From NCBI GenBank assembly GCA_013339895.1, contig JABACO010000037.1, positions 1 to 64,000 of the forward strand: 64,000 nucleotides of DNA. The letters run 5' to 3'. The stretch is from Ephydatia muelleri (taxonomy: Eukaryota > Porifera > Demospongiae > Spongillida > Spongillidae). The notes beneath the pieces were generated by a model that saw only the letters and a list, made by a program, of their open reading frames with translations, had not been told where the DNA came from and searched no databases. The position numbers were made by a program, and so were the translations under genes. This document shows, piece by piece, positions 24,128 to 37,375 of the stretch. The stretch's first letter is position 1. Each line of letters begins with the position of its first letter.

Positions 24128-24421
24128 ATAATAGAAATAGCAGCTGTCATGAATATTAATAATCTCGCAGGTCCCCTGGTGTACTATTATGATGTGGAAA
24201 ATGTCATATAACAATATTCAAATACACTAGAGCTCTACATGTTTCTGCAACTACATGCATGGTACAGCGACAGCAATTCGTAACGGGATTAGTTATACTG
24301 TCATTCGACTACAAGGCAGCCTTGAAAGTACAAAACATATTGGCACAATGGCATACCTGTCAACCACATACTATCCCGCTTGGCGTGGCCACTTTCGTAG
24401 CTTATAGCAGTTCAAGGGTTA
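24128..24421. repeat. Left-flank block, second copy
   Basis: Matches 785-1070, including CAGGTCCCCTGGTGTACTAT and the CATACTATCCCGCTTGG stretch. It marks where array sequence resumes after the retroelement nest. Confidence 0.75.
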
Positions 24422-25116
24422 AAGCTATAAGGCGCGTATTCGTTCATTTTCGCTACACCACAGTGTATTGGCCATAGGCAGCTTATGCTTACCGGATCAT
24501 CATAACTTTCCTCATTGCTACCTTCTAGAAAAGAGCTTTGGTTCGATTGCTATATGGTTCGAACAATAATATATCATTCTTTATACTAATTCAATATCAA
24601 ATTCTTTTATATATGATCTTCAAGTATTATTTAAAATTCTTGAACTAACTTTCTCCAATAGAACTTCTAGTTATAGAAGCAGAAGAAATAAATCACGTCA
24701 GTTCTGATCTCCATAGATTACTATTATGATTCCCATTTACAGAGCGCTTACCCAATTAAGGCGAAGCTGAGATCATAGAGCATTCAAAAGAACATGCGGG
24801 AGCCTTTTTACCACTTGTGAGAGATTGATTAGTAGCAATTCGCATTAAAATCCTTACAGTTTGAATGCAATTGCGCGTAGACTACATCAGTACCCGAAGC
24901 GGACCTTCTGATGGAGGTAATTCATGTACACGTGCATGCAATTGAACGATACACTGATGTAAACCTCAAGTTTAAATTTCACACGTTAAATGTTAGCAAT
25001 GAAACACTGAGAACGGAATACGCCCTCTATAATGCTACTTGTTCAGTCTCTATATATATAGTTTCTACAAAGTACATCTAAAGCAGCAGCAGCCACAGTG
25101 GTGCGAGGGGAGAGAA

Positions 25117-25503
25117 CTACTGGCAGAGGATGTACAGGTGGGTGTGGTCGTAGAAGTAGGACCACATTCGCCTCATCGAATTTGCCACGTACGGAACGGA
25201 GCACGACATTGCCGCCGGGTTGAACTTGTAGTCAACGTCGTTGTAGCCTGGAACGAACCAGTCCGTCCACGCTCCATTAGACCATTGAATCTTGTAGGCC
25301 ACTATCTTGCCCTTTAGAACTTGATAATCCATGGCTCCGTTCAAGTTGGCAGGCCACCTGCAATCATAGGTTGGTCCCACCTGATATTGGGTGCAGGTCG
25401 CTTGATTTAACTTGTAAATCACCAAGTCTCCCTGACCGAGGCATACTGAAAAGCAACAGCCCGCTATAACAATGAACGCTGCTGCCAGTCCCACTTGAGC
25501 CAT
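25117..25503 (-). CDS. Small secreted cysteine-containing protein, copy 4 (intact)
   Basis: 128 codons. It differs from copy 1 only near the start (MAQVGLAAAFIVIAG): Arg3 to Gln, Val5 to Gly, Ala12 to Val. The mature protein is identical to that of copy 1, with cysteines at 37, 48, 101 and 127. The signal peptide keeps its hydrophobic core and CLG cleavage site. Changes confined to the signal peptide suggest selection on, or recent conversion of, the mature region. Function unknown, as for copy 1. Confidence 0.8.
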   Translation of the reverse strand: MAQVGLAAAFIVIAGCCFSVCLGQGDLVIYKLNQATCTQYQVGPTYDCRWPANLNGAMDYQVLKGKIVAYKIQWSNGAWTDWFVPGYNDVDYKFNPAAMSCSVPYVANSMRRMWSYFYDHTHLYILCQ

Positions 25504-25993
25504 CTCCGTATTGCGTAGCGGTGTACTGTATGCATGTCAGCGGCGCATTATATGTACTAAATGCGCATGCCCACGCGTGCGCATTTCAACAACTACTGCT
25601 AAGCTGTTATTTTTCATTCACACACAAGTAGTAAACTATCACGGTTTGGTTACACCCTAGCCTTTCAGTCGTATCAGTGATGTCTGTAATTTGATTTTTG
25701 TATATACCCCATACAGCATACAGCACGCAATCTAATAAAACAGAAGAGCGGGAAGCAAGTATTTGGGCTATACATTAGAAGGAAATGGGCCCACACCTAC
25801 ATCTGGTAAACCCCTTTAGTAAAAAACAAAACGTGCTCAACTGAAATGTTTCGCATGCTGAATGGGGTAGACTTACTGCCCCTGCTGTGACGACATTGAG
25901 ATGTGTATATCAATAAACAGTTTTGAACTCCAGTCGGACTGATTCGAACACTTCTTCGCCAACCTCATATATATGTACAGCCATGATACGCAC

Positions 25994-26148
<155 letters not shown>

Positions 26149-28226
26149 CATTGATGACGCATTTTACAGATCACGTGCTCTTCCATCAGTTGCATAAGGT
26201 GCAGCTCCGCCACTCCAAGGTTCCCCACTATACCGTGCTTGTCGACCTACTCTTAAACCCACAGCTACATGACTACCATGCATTGTGTACCAGTCGAGTG
26301 ACTGGTTAGTGAGTATTGAATGTCATTGCTCATCTCCTGCTGACGCAAGAAGGCCGGTCTACTCTCTGCATGTATCGTCTCCGCTATTAACAATTCTTTA
26401 CACGGAGGAGCATGTTGTCACATATATACGACAGAGAAAAATGTATTTTGTTGTTCTACCCTGATCCGATAGTCTATGATACCAAAATATCAAGTAGACA
26501 ATAGATAGTCTAGTTACATACATGTAAGTGCAAGAGGCCAAAAGAATAGCTGTAAACAACAAAATGTGATCCAGTATATGAACACACCAGTGTGGACATA
26601 TGGTATAGATGATACAACTGTTACATGAGTAGCCTTCTACTTTATACTTATATTGACATCATTGAGGAACTGAAAGATCGATCACCTATGCGTGTGGAGA
26701 GAAGAATATTCCAAAATCAGGCCTGTGTACGTGTAGGTTTCCGAACTTTTGCCTGCATGGGCTTTCTGGTGGACGGCTCTAAATGTCAATGCATCTTCGA
26801 TGGCAGGAGTGGGTTTCGATGGCTAGCGATCATGACGATTTGAGCGTTCATGTAGTAACCTTGATCTTATAAAACTATACTTAGTTTAGGGCGCATCGGG
26901 ACAGAATACAGAACTTAATGCTTTTGCCTCCCTCGCCAGAACGTTAGATTATGATGCAATAATAACTGAATCTGCTAACTCGAAAGCACGAAAGAAATAT
27001 TAATTAATATCCAAATGCGACATGTGCTCCTGATATGGTCCTGCATTATGATTGTTTCAAAGATAAATTCTATTCATTGCAATGCATGAAGGATGAGGTC
27101 TATTGCCTTACATGTAAGGTATATACAATGCAAGTCGTACATGTATACCTTGTTAAGGGATAGAGGGGGAGGTGCCTTTATAAGATCTGTCCCAGACCTC
27201 TAGTGGGCTCTGGCAGCCTTGGCTGGACTTTAACATCAATGAAGTCTGCTACTCAATGCATTGCTCCGTAAATAGACGTGCCTCCTATATAGAGATAATG
27301 CCATGCGTTTGCGTGCATGGTTAATTGCTTCGCTGTGGGAGTTATTCAATTTTAAAAGCAAAATGAAATTCTCCATTCCTAGCTACGTCGTTTTGGTTTG
27401 AACAATTATAATTTCCATTCCGCGTTGTGTTTATTAGCCACAGTATATGCTCTACTGTTGCGTGACTGATTGTTCTTATCCATCGTTTCGGGAAAGAAAT
27501 GTACATATATATTTTGTTTTCCTTCAAAGACATACGTGTACGTGCTTGCATAGTATGTATTAAAACTATAAGGCGCGTATTCGTTCATACACCACAGTGT
27601 ATTGGCCATAGGCGTCCTATGCTTACTGGATCATCATAACTTCCTCATTGCTACCTTCTAGAAAAGAACTTTGGTTCGATTGCTATATTATGGTTCGACC
27701 AATAATATTTTGACTAATTCAATATCAAATTCTTTTAAAATTGATCTTTAAGGTATTATATAAAATTCTTTAACTAACTTTGTCCAAAGGAGCTTCAAGT
27801 TATAGAAATAAATTACGTCAGTTCTAATCTCCATAGATTACTATCATTTACAGAGCGCATACCCAAATAAGGCGAAGTTGAGATCATAGAACATTCAAAA
27901 GAGCATGCGAGAGCCTTTTTACCACTGTGAGAGATTGATTAGTAGCTGCTCGAATTAGAATCCTTACAGTTTGAATGTAATTGCGCCTAGACTAATTAAA
28001 TGCATCAATACCCGAAGCGGACCTTCTGATGGAGGTAACTCATGTACACGTGCACGTAATTGAACGATACACTGATGTAGACCTCAAGTTATTTTCACAC
28101 GTTAATTGTTAGCAATGCAACAATGAGAAAGGTATACGCCCTCTATAATGCTACATGTTCAGTCTCTATATAGTCTACAAAGTACACCTAAAGCAGCAGC
28201 AGCCACAGTGGTGCGAGGGGAGAGAA

Positions 28227-28613
28227 CTACTGGCAGAGGATGTACAGGTGGGTGTGGTCGTAGAAGTAGGACCACATTCGCCTCATCGAGTTTGCTTCGT
28301 ACGGGACGGAGCACGACATTGCCGCCGGGTTGAACTTGTAGTCAATGTCATTGTAGCCTGGAACGAACCAATCCGACCACGCTCCATTAAACCATTGAAT
28401 CTTGTAGGCCACTATCTTGCCCTTTAGAACTTGATAATCCATGGCTCCGTTCAAGTTGGCAGGCCACCTGCAATCATTGGTTCGTCCCACCTGATATTGG
28501 GTGCAGGTCGCTTGATTTAACTTGTAAATCACCAAGTCTCCCTGACCGAGGCATACTGAAAAGCAACAGCCCGCTATAACAATGAACGCTGCTGCCAATA
28601 CCACTCGAGCCAT
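28227..28613 (-). CDS. Small secreted cysteine-containing protein, copy 5 (intact, diverged)
   Basis: 128 codons with signal peptide and all four mature cysteines. Differences from copy 1 in the mature part: Pro44Arg, Tyr46Asn, Ser75Phe, Thr80Ser, Val90Ile and Val106Glu. Several are radical changes clustered around Cys48 and the Trp-rich core. The frame stays open despite heavy decay of the surrounding unit, which argues that it is still under selection. The start context is the same as in copy 1. Confidence 0.8.
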   Translation of the reverse strand: MARVVLAAAFIVIAGCCFSVCLGQGDLVIYKLNQATCTQYQVGRTNDCRWPANLNGAMDYQVLKGKIVAYKIQWFNGAWSDWFVPGYNDIDYKFNPAAMSCSVPYEANSMRRMWSYFYDHTHLYILCQ

Positions 28614-29654
28614 CTCCTTGTTGCGCGGCGGTGTACTGTATGCATGCGATCTTCTCGGCGGCGCATTATATATTTACTAAATGCGCACGCCCACGCATTA
28701 CATTATACTACCACTAAGCTGTTATTTGACGCAAGTAGCGCATTATGATTGGTTACATCCCATCTTACGAACCTGCCTTTCAGCCATATGTCTACATTCA
28801 GTATTGAAACTATTGAAACAAAAGATCGGGGAGGCAAACTATTTTGACTAAATGGGTCCCCCACACCCGCACCTGGAAAACTCCTTTAGTAAAAAATGAA
28901 AGCTGCTCAAAATGGTATTGCCTGACTGTGATGATCTTGAGTTTTGATCCATTAACAGGTTTGAATTCCAGTCAGACACCGTCATTCTACAGATGACTGG
29001 CACGAGGTGCAGCTGCGCCACTCCCTCGATATACACTTAACCCACATCTATGCATGACTACCGCGCATGCAATGCTCTCATTGGCATACCTAGTGTCTGG
29101 TTAGTGAGTATTGAATTTAATAGTCTATCTCCTGCTGACGTGACAAGGCCGGTGTACTCTTTGCATGTATCGTCTCTGCTCTTAACAATTCTGAGGAACA
29201 CATACGACAGAGAAAAATGTTCTACCCTCACCCGATAGTCTATGATACCAAATAATCGCAGACAATAGATAGTCTAGTTAAATACATGTAAGTGCAAGAG
29301 GCCAAAAGAATAGCTGTAAACAACAAAATGTCTTCCAGTACACCAGTGTGGACATATGATTAAAAAATTGTATACTGCATGGTTAAATGGCAATATTAAC
29401 ATCACTGAGGAACTGAAAGATCATCTATGAGGTGAGAAGACTTTTCCGAAATTGGGCCAGTGTAGATTTCTGGACTTTTGCCTGGGCTTTCTGGCGGACG
29501 GCTCTAAATTTCAATTGCATCTTAGATGGAAGGGCGATGGTTGGCGATCATTAATGTTTTGTCGATTGAGCCAGAAAATTAGATTATGATGCAACAATAA
29601 CTGAATCTGCTAACTCGAAAGGGCACGAAATAAATAATTGTAACCTTTGACATT

Positions 29655-31672
29655 GATCAATGCTCACATGAATAGGATTGTATGAACTCTGACTGAATGG
29701 AGAACAACGTAATCAGGATAGGTGCACCCCAAAGTCAGACATGTTTTTACGGGGTCAGGCATAACCCCAGACACAGGGAAGATCAAAGCAGTGAAGGAAT
29801 CCGCTAAATGCATCAGAAGTACGCCAGTTCCTGGGGCTATTGCCGGTTCATTCAACATTTTGCTGATATGGCAGCTCCACTCCATAATCTCACCTAAAAA
29901 TATGCGACATTCTGCTGGAGCAACGAGTGTAACAAAGCTTTTCAAACACTGAAGGCACGCTAGTAGGAGCACCTATTCTGGTGTACCCTCGACTGGACAA
30001 GGAAGCAAGCCAATATGACTCCAAACAGATGCTAGTGCACTTGGGCTTGGGACAGTATTGGAACAGGGGGGCCATGTCAATGACGTCATTGCCTTTACTA
30101 GCAGAAAGCTGTATCCAACTATAGCGTGATACAGCGAGAATGTTTTGCTGTGGTCTATGCAATAAGAATAAAGCAGTTCAGACACTATCTGCTTGGGTGC
30201 CGTTTCCAACTGTGGATCGATCACAAATCACTGTCTGAACAAAGAATGGAAGGCATGCTGTGACGCTGGGCCCTGAAACTCAGAGAAGGCATCATCTGCA
30301 GAACAAACATGTACATCCCGGGACCCACATCTGAGGCTATTGCAGTTCCAGTGCTTCCTTTATGCCTACACAAATTCATGACAGTGCAACCTGAGGTCAC
30401 CAGGGTTGGCATAAGACATTTCACAAGCTGCGTTCGGAAGAGTATTGGGTCAACATGACCCAAGATCAACACAGAAAAGAATGCATCATTTATCAACGGA
30501 CCAAACCAACAGCACCCAAATGAGAACCCTTGGTCAGCATTTCAGTTGGCAGGCCATGTCAGATGGTAGTGGTGGATATATTGAAGTACCTGTCTCCACA
30601 AAACAACAATAGATACCTTTTAGTCATCCAAGACTATTTCACAGAGTGGACATATGCTAGACCAATTCCAGACCAGACAGCAGTGTGAATAACAAAAGAA
30701 TTGATTAACTTGTTTGCGGGATTATGGCATACCTGAAATAATCGATTCGGATCAAGGTAGAAACTTTGAGAGCACCATTTATCATCTGACATTGGCAGCA
30801 TTTGGAGTTAAGAAATCACACACCACAGCCTACCACCCACAGGGAGATGGAATGGTGGAACGTTTAAATCGTACATTGTTGCAGCTCCTTCGAGTTTATG
30901 TAGATAAAAAGGATGAATGGGAAAAATACTTGCCTCTTGCACTCTATGCCTACCAAACATCTGTGCACATATTGTCACCCTTAATTAAACTGATGTTTGG
31001 AAGGCAACCCTAGACCATACTAGGAACCAAACAGGGTATGCTGTAGATGTGTACCAAGCTGTCATTCAAGCAAAGCTAGCAGAGCGAACAGACTTTATGG
31101 AAACACACATGATGGATGCAGCAGCCAGACATCAATAGCAGGAGTATGATAAGCACATTGGAATAAGTACATTCAAAGCTGGAGAACTCGTGTGGCTCTC
31201 CATACCTACGCAGCTAGACCCTCGTTGGGAGGGTGGATGGAAAGTGAACTCATGCAAATCTCAGTGACAGTGGAAGTTTTTGATGGAACTAGAACCCGAG
31301 TGGTGCATGTGAACAGGATAAGGCACCATATCCAGCTGGCGGAAGAGATGAAGTATTTCAGATTGACAAATCACAGGGTGACTGGGTACCATCCCAAATT
31401 GAACAATTGCAAGTTGAAGGTACTCCCCCACCACAGGACCAGAACATGACATGGCACAACTAGAGAGGAATCATGAGCCAACAGAAGACCTACACAAGCA
31501 GAGGAACCATCCAACAGAAGTATCCATGTCGAACGCGACGACCTCCAGACTATTACTAAGTTGAGGACAAGCTTTGAGAAGGTGTGGACGAATGGAACCT
31601 TTGGTATGGATCAATGCTCACATGAATAGGACTGTATGAACTATGACTGAATGGAGAACACAGTAATCAGGA
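29655..31672. repeat. 64 bp direct repeats at the ends of the gypsy element
   Basis: 29655-29718 and 31609-31672 match in 64 aligned bases with only a few differences, starting GATCAATGCTCACATGAATA and ending AATCAGGA. They sit at the two ends of the coding remnants and are probably what is left of the long terminal repeats, the left one cut short on its inner side. Confidence 0.65.
30714..31013 (+). pseudogene. Gypsy integrase core fragment
   Basis: The longest surviving frame of the element, 99 codons. It holds the second Asp and the Glu of the DD(35)E triad, the HTTAYHPQGDG motif and the usual NRTLLQLLR helix. The first Asp lies upstream, past a stop, so the enzyme cannot be made. Confidence 0.8.
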
Positions 31673-31947
31673 AGTGTGATGAGGGCAACAGTGGGATGTG
31701 TTTATTGAGGGGATGCATTATTGTTGTAAGCAAGATGAATTAATATCCAAATGTGACATGTGCTTTTGATATGGTCCTGCACCATGATTATTTCAAAGAT
31801 GATATCGTACATGTGTACCTTGTTAAGGGATAGAGGGGGAGGGGGCCTTTTATAAGACTGTCGCAGACCCCTAGTGGGCTCTGGTAGCCTTGGCTGCACA
31901 TTAATGTCAATGAAATCTGCTACTCAATGCATTGCTCTGTAAATACA

Positions 31948-34870
31948 GGCTGGTGTCATACCTGTAGGCATTACGGTCCTGGGCAATTATCGGTAAGAGA
32001 ATTTCGTGTGTAAATATATTACTGGATGGTATGAAACTAAGGCCCTTAAAGCAGTTATCTCCAATAATCAAAAGTTTGTACAGATGGAATTTTAGCTTTA
32101 ACCTTACTTGAACACAAATTATTTAACACAAACACAAGGCTTTTCTAATAACCACCGAGCCTCTTAAAAGCTAAAAGCCTCACAACATCTGTCAACATGA
32201 TCTACGACATGCACCACACTTTCATTCGAACTTCTAAACTAGGCTTGCAACTGGATACCTGTAGCACTCCCTCAAATCTCAACAGGAGTCTCCTAAAGCT
32301 CATACCAAGCAACAGCACATATTATGATCTGGGAACTACATGTAGTAACAGCTAGGCTCAAAACATGATGCTCTCTTAAGACGTGCAGCTGAATTCCCAA
32401 ACATTTTAAACCTTCTGATTCTACCACTAATTGGGCACATAATTGCTCACAACATGGCGAAATAACACCACTCCTAAATCCAAGCATCACAAACCCACTT
32501 GCAACATTAGTCAATACTAAAGTAATTCTTCAAATCACAACTGGTATCTCCTAGACATGACAGCTAAGTATCCATGCTTAAGCAACAGCACAGATTGTGA
32601 TCTAGTAACTAGCTATAGGACTCATAACTTTATTAAGTACAACCTATCTTAAAAACAGCACTCTTCTTAGGTGCTTTAACAAAAAAAGGATTGTTGGATT
32701 CATCTCTACTCGATCATCTAATGGGTTGCAAAATTAGATATGGAAATAGCTATATAAAATCACAACTTGTTGCAAGCAAACCTGTCCTAAAACAGCTGCC
32801 TTCAGTGAAACCCCAACTTAGAACCTGAAACTACAATGACACCGCTCTTAAATCCAAGCATTGTAGCTGGTGGCTTATAGCATTACTGATATGGTTAACA
32901 AAAGCAGCATCTAAAACATATACTGGTTCACATATTCAATGAAAGCACACCTCATTTAACAAAGTGGTTTACATACTTCAGCAGCATCCACAATCATTAA
33001 TTTACGGATAAGTATTGAAATCACACACTCACACAACAAAACAATATAATCTACCCCCGCATGTTGGTCCATTATGACCTGGGAATGTGCAACAATGATG
33101 CATTACCTAGCTCTCTTAAAATGGCAGTAAAACAATAGCACAATAAGCACACCATGAATAAAAAAATCGAGTCACTTAAAATAAGAGAGCTGTAAAGCAG
33201 AGTCTATCCATATACAGCAAAAAACATTATGATATTGTCAATCACAACCACAACTTGTGCAAATACAAACCTCTCTTAAATCAGTAATCTTCTAGTTCAT
33301 ACAGGTGTAATTTGTAGCATTTTCAAGAACACAAAGCTTTTCTAGTTACACATTACACCTGAGTCTCTTAAAGCAGAGACTACTCTTAAGACGTGGCACC
33401 ACACAAACATCCAACCATCTAAAACTTAGCTGGAGGCTTGCTACACCACAACAGGAGTCTCCTAAGGCTGATACATAAGCAACAGCACGTACATCATAAA
33501 CTGGGAATAACATGTAGCTAACAGCAAGGCCCAAAACATGATGCTCTCTTAAGACGTACAGTGATTGTGATCTGCTAAGAAACTCATAGCTTTATGCATT
33601 GAAATTAAAGCTCATACTCTCTAATGGCACTATTTCCGTGATATCATCTAAAACATAGCTCGAGGCTTTACATATCAACTGATACTCTAAAATGTAAGCA
33701 TTGGCCCCTAACATAAAAACATACATATGCATCAGTGCACATTATGATCTGGGAACTAGCTACAACCCTACCCAATCCTTATTGGTCAACATCCGACAGT
33801 TAAGCACACCCTCACATACAAAACAGTCTATATGCATAGGCAACAGTTAACACAGCTAGAAAAGCTCAAAACTTGATGTAAGCACACCTCTCCAAAGACA
33901 GCTGTCTTCAAAATTCTTCTTACCTCAATTTAGGTACACCCCGACCTGGGAATCTAAGCTACCAGGCTCGCACCGTAATACAATGACACCAGTTGATCTT
34001 AAATCCAATCATTGAAAACCTATCTGGTGGCTTGCAACATTAGCTGGCGATTTCTAACAAAACACCCCCTCATATCACAACTGTCTGTTTAAAAAGAAGA
34101 GAGCTCATCCATACACAAGCAGCAACAGAAAAGAAATCGATCTGCATAGGATGGACATTGAAATTAAAGCACACCTTCTCTTAAAACAACCTTACTGCAG
34201 GCTTGCAACATTTGTCAGTGCTTTAGAAAGTCTAACCTAACTAAGAGAATTTGTTAAAGAGATCGATGGTCTACACATCGACACATAATTAAGCAACAGC
34301 ACAAACTATGATCTCAAAATAGAAATAAGGCTCGTACCCACCTTTCTCTAAAACTGCAACCTTTGCTATCATCTAAACCTGCAGGTGTATTTTAATATAC
34401 CTTTAATCTTACTTTACACTCCACAGCTAGAAGCTCACGTTACATTATAATTGAATTAAAGCACCCCTTATGAAGCACAGAGGTTTACAAAGAAAATACC
34501 TAGCGTAACAGCACGCACAATTAATCACTTTACTGGATGGAGGCTTGAATGCTCACTGACCCTTCACATATGAATGGCATGAGGCTTTCCTTACAGCATT
34601 AGATTTAAATGGCACCCACATAACACAAGACTGAAGAGTATTCTTTGATCCGGCATAGGAAGATCTTAGCTACGTAACTGGCTAAGAGACAAAATCATAT
34701 TTCCACACAAATCACTGCGTGCTGCTTGAGATGCGATGCTGCTATAGGCTATTAGCTCCGAGAGAGCTGTAATCTTAGATTTGATTTTGGCGTGTGTAAT
34801 AACTTGCGCGTGCATACACGTAAGTTTAACGTGTGCGTCTCCGTTTCCTAACTCACAGAATGGCATTGCA
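31948..34870. repeat. AT-rich region with a degenerate dispersed repeat
   Basis: There is no gene. Related phrases recur at irregular intervals: AGCAACAGCACA followed by TTATGATCTGGGAACTA (32305, 32583, 33478, 33730, 34290) and CACACCTCTCTTAAAACAGC-like strings (32778, 33270, 33875, 34165). Two copies about 1.2 kb apart share a longer match ending GATGCTCTCTTAAGACGT (32366 and 33540). This looks like an old, decayed tandem or dispersed repeat rather than random AT-rich DNA. Confidence 0.55.
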
Positions 34871-36680
34871 TGTCAAATTTATATCAGCCCGAGTACCTGC
34901 CGCCCGGTTCAGTGTCTGTCTGTACGATTGTGCTAATTGGTGCGCACCACATTGGATGTAAACATGTAATTAGCACTGACTCGTGACACCCACTTAGGAA
35001 GTGAGGCATTGCATAAAAAAATAAATCCGCCTCCGAATTGTATCACGTGATTGAGACTGGTATTTATCAAATTAAGTCTTAGGACGAGGTCGTGTGCGCA
35101 TCGTACGCAAGAGAAATAGGTAGCGGGTCGTAGTTTAAGTTGTGAATGTGAAACAAATCCAATATTTTGAACGAAGCTTCACAATCGATACGTGAACACA
35201 TATGAACTTTCAAAATCAGTTAATTTATTGAGCTTATTAAAATTAATTAGCATGATTAATAATGTATCAATTAAAAGGATGGAAAAAACTTTTGAGGAAA
35301 CCCACCAACTTAGTTTCAAAATATGATTTTTTTTTTTCTTAAAGTTATTCCCGTTCAAAAGCGTTGCGTTCTTTCGTAGACACCCTGTACAATTAGCCAG
35401 ATGCAGCGACATGTCACATACAAAACCATTACTGTATATCAGAGGTGAAACTTATGCACAGGTATATACGGATGAGGTTAAAGGATGTACCATCTGTTAT
35501 TTGCTTGTTCCTTAGACTTGAAATGGTAGAATGAATCACCATAACGCAATTGCTTAATACTACCAATATCAGCTTGTAATTTGTAGATCTTTATGAAGGG
35601 AGGGAAGGAGCAATGGCTAGCACATCGTAAATCACAGTAGAGCTAGAGGAACAGTTAGAGTGCGCACTAATGGGCATATCTATAGCTAGCCTACACCGAT
35701 CACCAGGGTTGAGTCGTTTGGCCTTATTGTATAAACTGTAGCGTAAAACAGATATGTGCGGAGCACAGACCGAATAAAGTGACTGCGCGCAATGTGTAGG
35801 TGACCGTCGTATCCAGGTGTCCTGAACCGTGCTCAGACTGGAATGCACCAGCTAACTGCACTGCGAAGGGAAGGGCATCAATAGGAATGGATATCAAAGG
35901 TAGCATAATTTCAGCACATGCAAACTGCAGTTACGTACAGTAGGCCTCCGCATAAACCACACGAACAATTCCTAGCTGATCAACTGACCTGAATACGTAC
36001 GTACTGAGCAACAGACGACTGCAAATGGTGTCAGTAGATGTAGTCAGTACCAAATGGGCAGCTGCAATTTGTAGATATCCACCTAAATCCAGTTGGATGA
36101 TTGGCACAGCTCAGGTTTGTAGAATGTGATGGGTTAAAATAGGAGAGGTCATCATGTAAGGTAAAGCATACTCTGTGCAGTTCTGCATTTCACACTTCAC
36201 AGCTGATGATTCATAATTGATAAGTTGTGCAATAGTGGTCTACAGCATAGCCTTGTTGTCTAACCAAGTGTAAACATTCTCGCCACTGAATGGCTGTATC
36301 CTTGAGTGGGTATTTAAAACATGGGTCATGGTTGATGAGTGTTCTTATTTACAATCCATTCAAGGCAAAACATCCCCAAAACATTCTGTGCAATGTTCTT
36401 TCTTATCGATACATCTAAAGACAAAAGCCTTAAAGGATTGAAGGTGAAGACTAACCATGTTATACTTCCCAGATCTTCAGACCATAGACTCGCTCTGTGT
36501 TAGTTGCAAGTTCACTCATGTACTGTACGCCTTTTTGCCATAGCTTCTGATCAAGCTGCTGCAAGCAAACACATGTTGGCATTCATGTACTATTATTCAA
36601 GGAGTCAGACATGAAGTAGATGATGAAGCTGATGTTATGGAGTATACAGTTCATGAATGAGCTTGCAACTAACACAAAGA
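34871..36680. other. No feature seen
   Basis: AT-rich sequence with only short random frames. No RNA gene, repeat array or domain is recognisable. One 47-codon open stretch on the minus strand (36210-36350) was judged too short to call. Confidence 0.5.
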
Positions 36681-36689
36681 CCGCCTGCA

Positions 36690-37116
36690 ATCATATAGGT
36701 TGGTCCCACGGATATTGGGTGCAGGTCGTTTGATTTACTGGGAAACAGCTTGTCGACCTACTCTTAAACCCACTGTTACATGACTACCATGCATTGTTTA
36801 CCAGTCGAGTGACTGGTTAGAGAGTAACAATTTAATAGCCTATCTCCTGCTGACGTGACAAGGCCGGTCTACTCACTGCATGTATCGTCTCTGCTCTTAA
36901 CAATTCTGAGGAACATGTACCCACATATACAAAAATTATCTTGCCCATTAGAACTTGATAATCAATGGCTCCGTTCAAGTTGGCAGGCCACCTGCAATCA
37001 TAGGTTGTCCCTGGGTGCAGGTCGCTTGATTTAACTTGTAAATCACCCCGTCTCCCTGACCGAGGCATACTGAAAAGCAACAGCCCGCTATAACAATGAA
37101 CGCTGCTGTCAGTCGT
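36690..37116 (-). pseudogene. Scrambled relic of the secreted-protein unit
   Basis: Three blocks of the array unit lie here in the wrong order. 36690-36740 matches codons around Cys37-Cys48. 36747-36930 matches the sequence that follows the CA array in other units (GTCGACCTACTCTTAAACCC onwards). 36945-37116 matches codons 9-68, including the signal-peptide end. All are degraded, and the gene cannot be expressed. It shows that the array once reached further right or was partly copied here. Confidence 0.75.
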
Positions 37117-37163
37117 ATTGCGCGGTGGTGTACTGCATGCATACGGATCATTTCCGCGAAAAG

Positions 37164-37375
37164 AGACCTAACGCATGTTTTTTCAAGTTTTGAAATGTTT
37201 TGATAATGTAAAAGTCTAAAATGTCCTCTACACATTGCTTCTTACGTATTGAGAATCGGAGTATCTGTCATGGAGTTATATAAGGCTCTGAATTTTTAAT
37301 TAGCCATACATTTCAACGCAAGCGTTGCCTTTCTATTGCGCATACTGGAAAAATTTACAATGTATGCGTTAGGTC
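37164..37375. mobile_element. Possible short inverted-repeat element
   Basis: GACCTAACGCAT at 37165-37176 and its complement ATGCGTTAGGTC at 37363-37374 frame about 210 bp. The 12 bp inverted repeats are short and no target duplication is visible, so this is only a candidate MITE. The rest of 37376-38155 holds nothing recognisable. Confidence 0.3.

Larger units (their letters stand above)
29638..31735 (+). mobile_element. Decayed Ty3/gypsy retrotransposon
   Basis: Flanked on both sides by unit-5 sequence, so its limits are clear. Within it, in order on the plus strand and in shifting frames: the end of a reverse transcriptase (ITPDTGKIKAVKE, near 29760), RNase H remnants (about 29950-30300), an integrase zinc-binding remnant (30410-30530) and an integrase core. 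In the core the first Asp is near 30630, the second in IIDSDQGRNFES (30740) and the Glu in HPQGDGMVERLNRTL (30836-30880). Many stops and frameshifts break it. Gag, protease and most of the RT are missing. A possible chromodomain-like tail at 31190-31350 is not convincing. A target-site duplication is not evident. Confidence 0.8.
27567..31947. repeat. Array unit 5 (diverged, interrupted by a gypsy element)
   Basis: Unit sequence runs from 27567 to about 29638, is interrupted by a roughly 2.1 kb LTR-type element, resumes at 31736 with GAATTAATATCCAAATGTGAC and ends near 31947. It has lost its CA array, has many small deletions and is the most divergent unit, so it is probably the oldest or least converted. 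Confidence 0.8.

Noticed and set aside
31192-31449. Possible chromodomain after the gypsy integrase
   Set aside because: Only a loose resemblance in length and position; the aromatic cage residues cannot be placed.
36210-36350. 47-codon open stretch on the minus strand
   Set aside because: Reads plausibly as protein, but has no start, splice support or recognisable domain.
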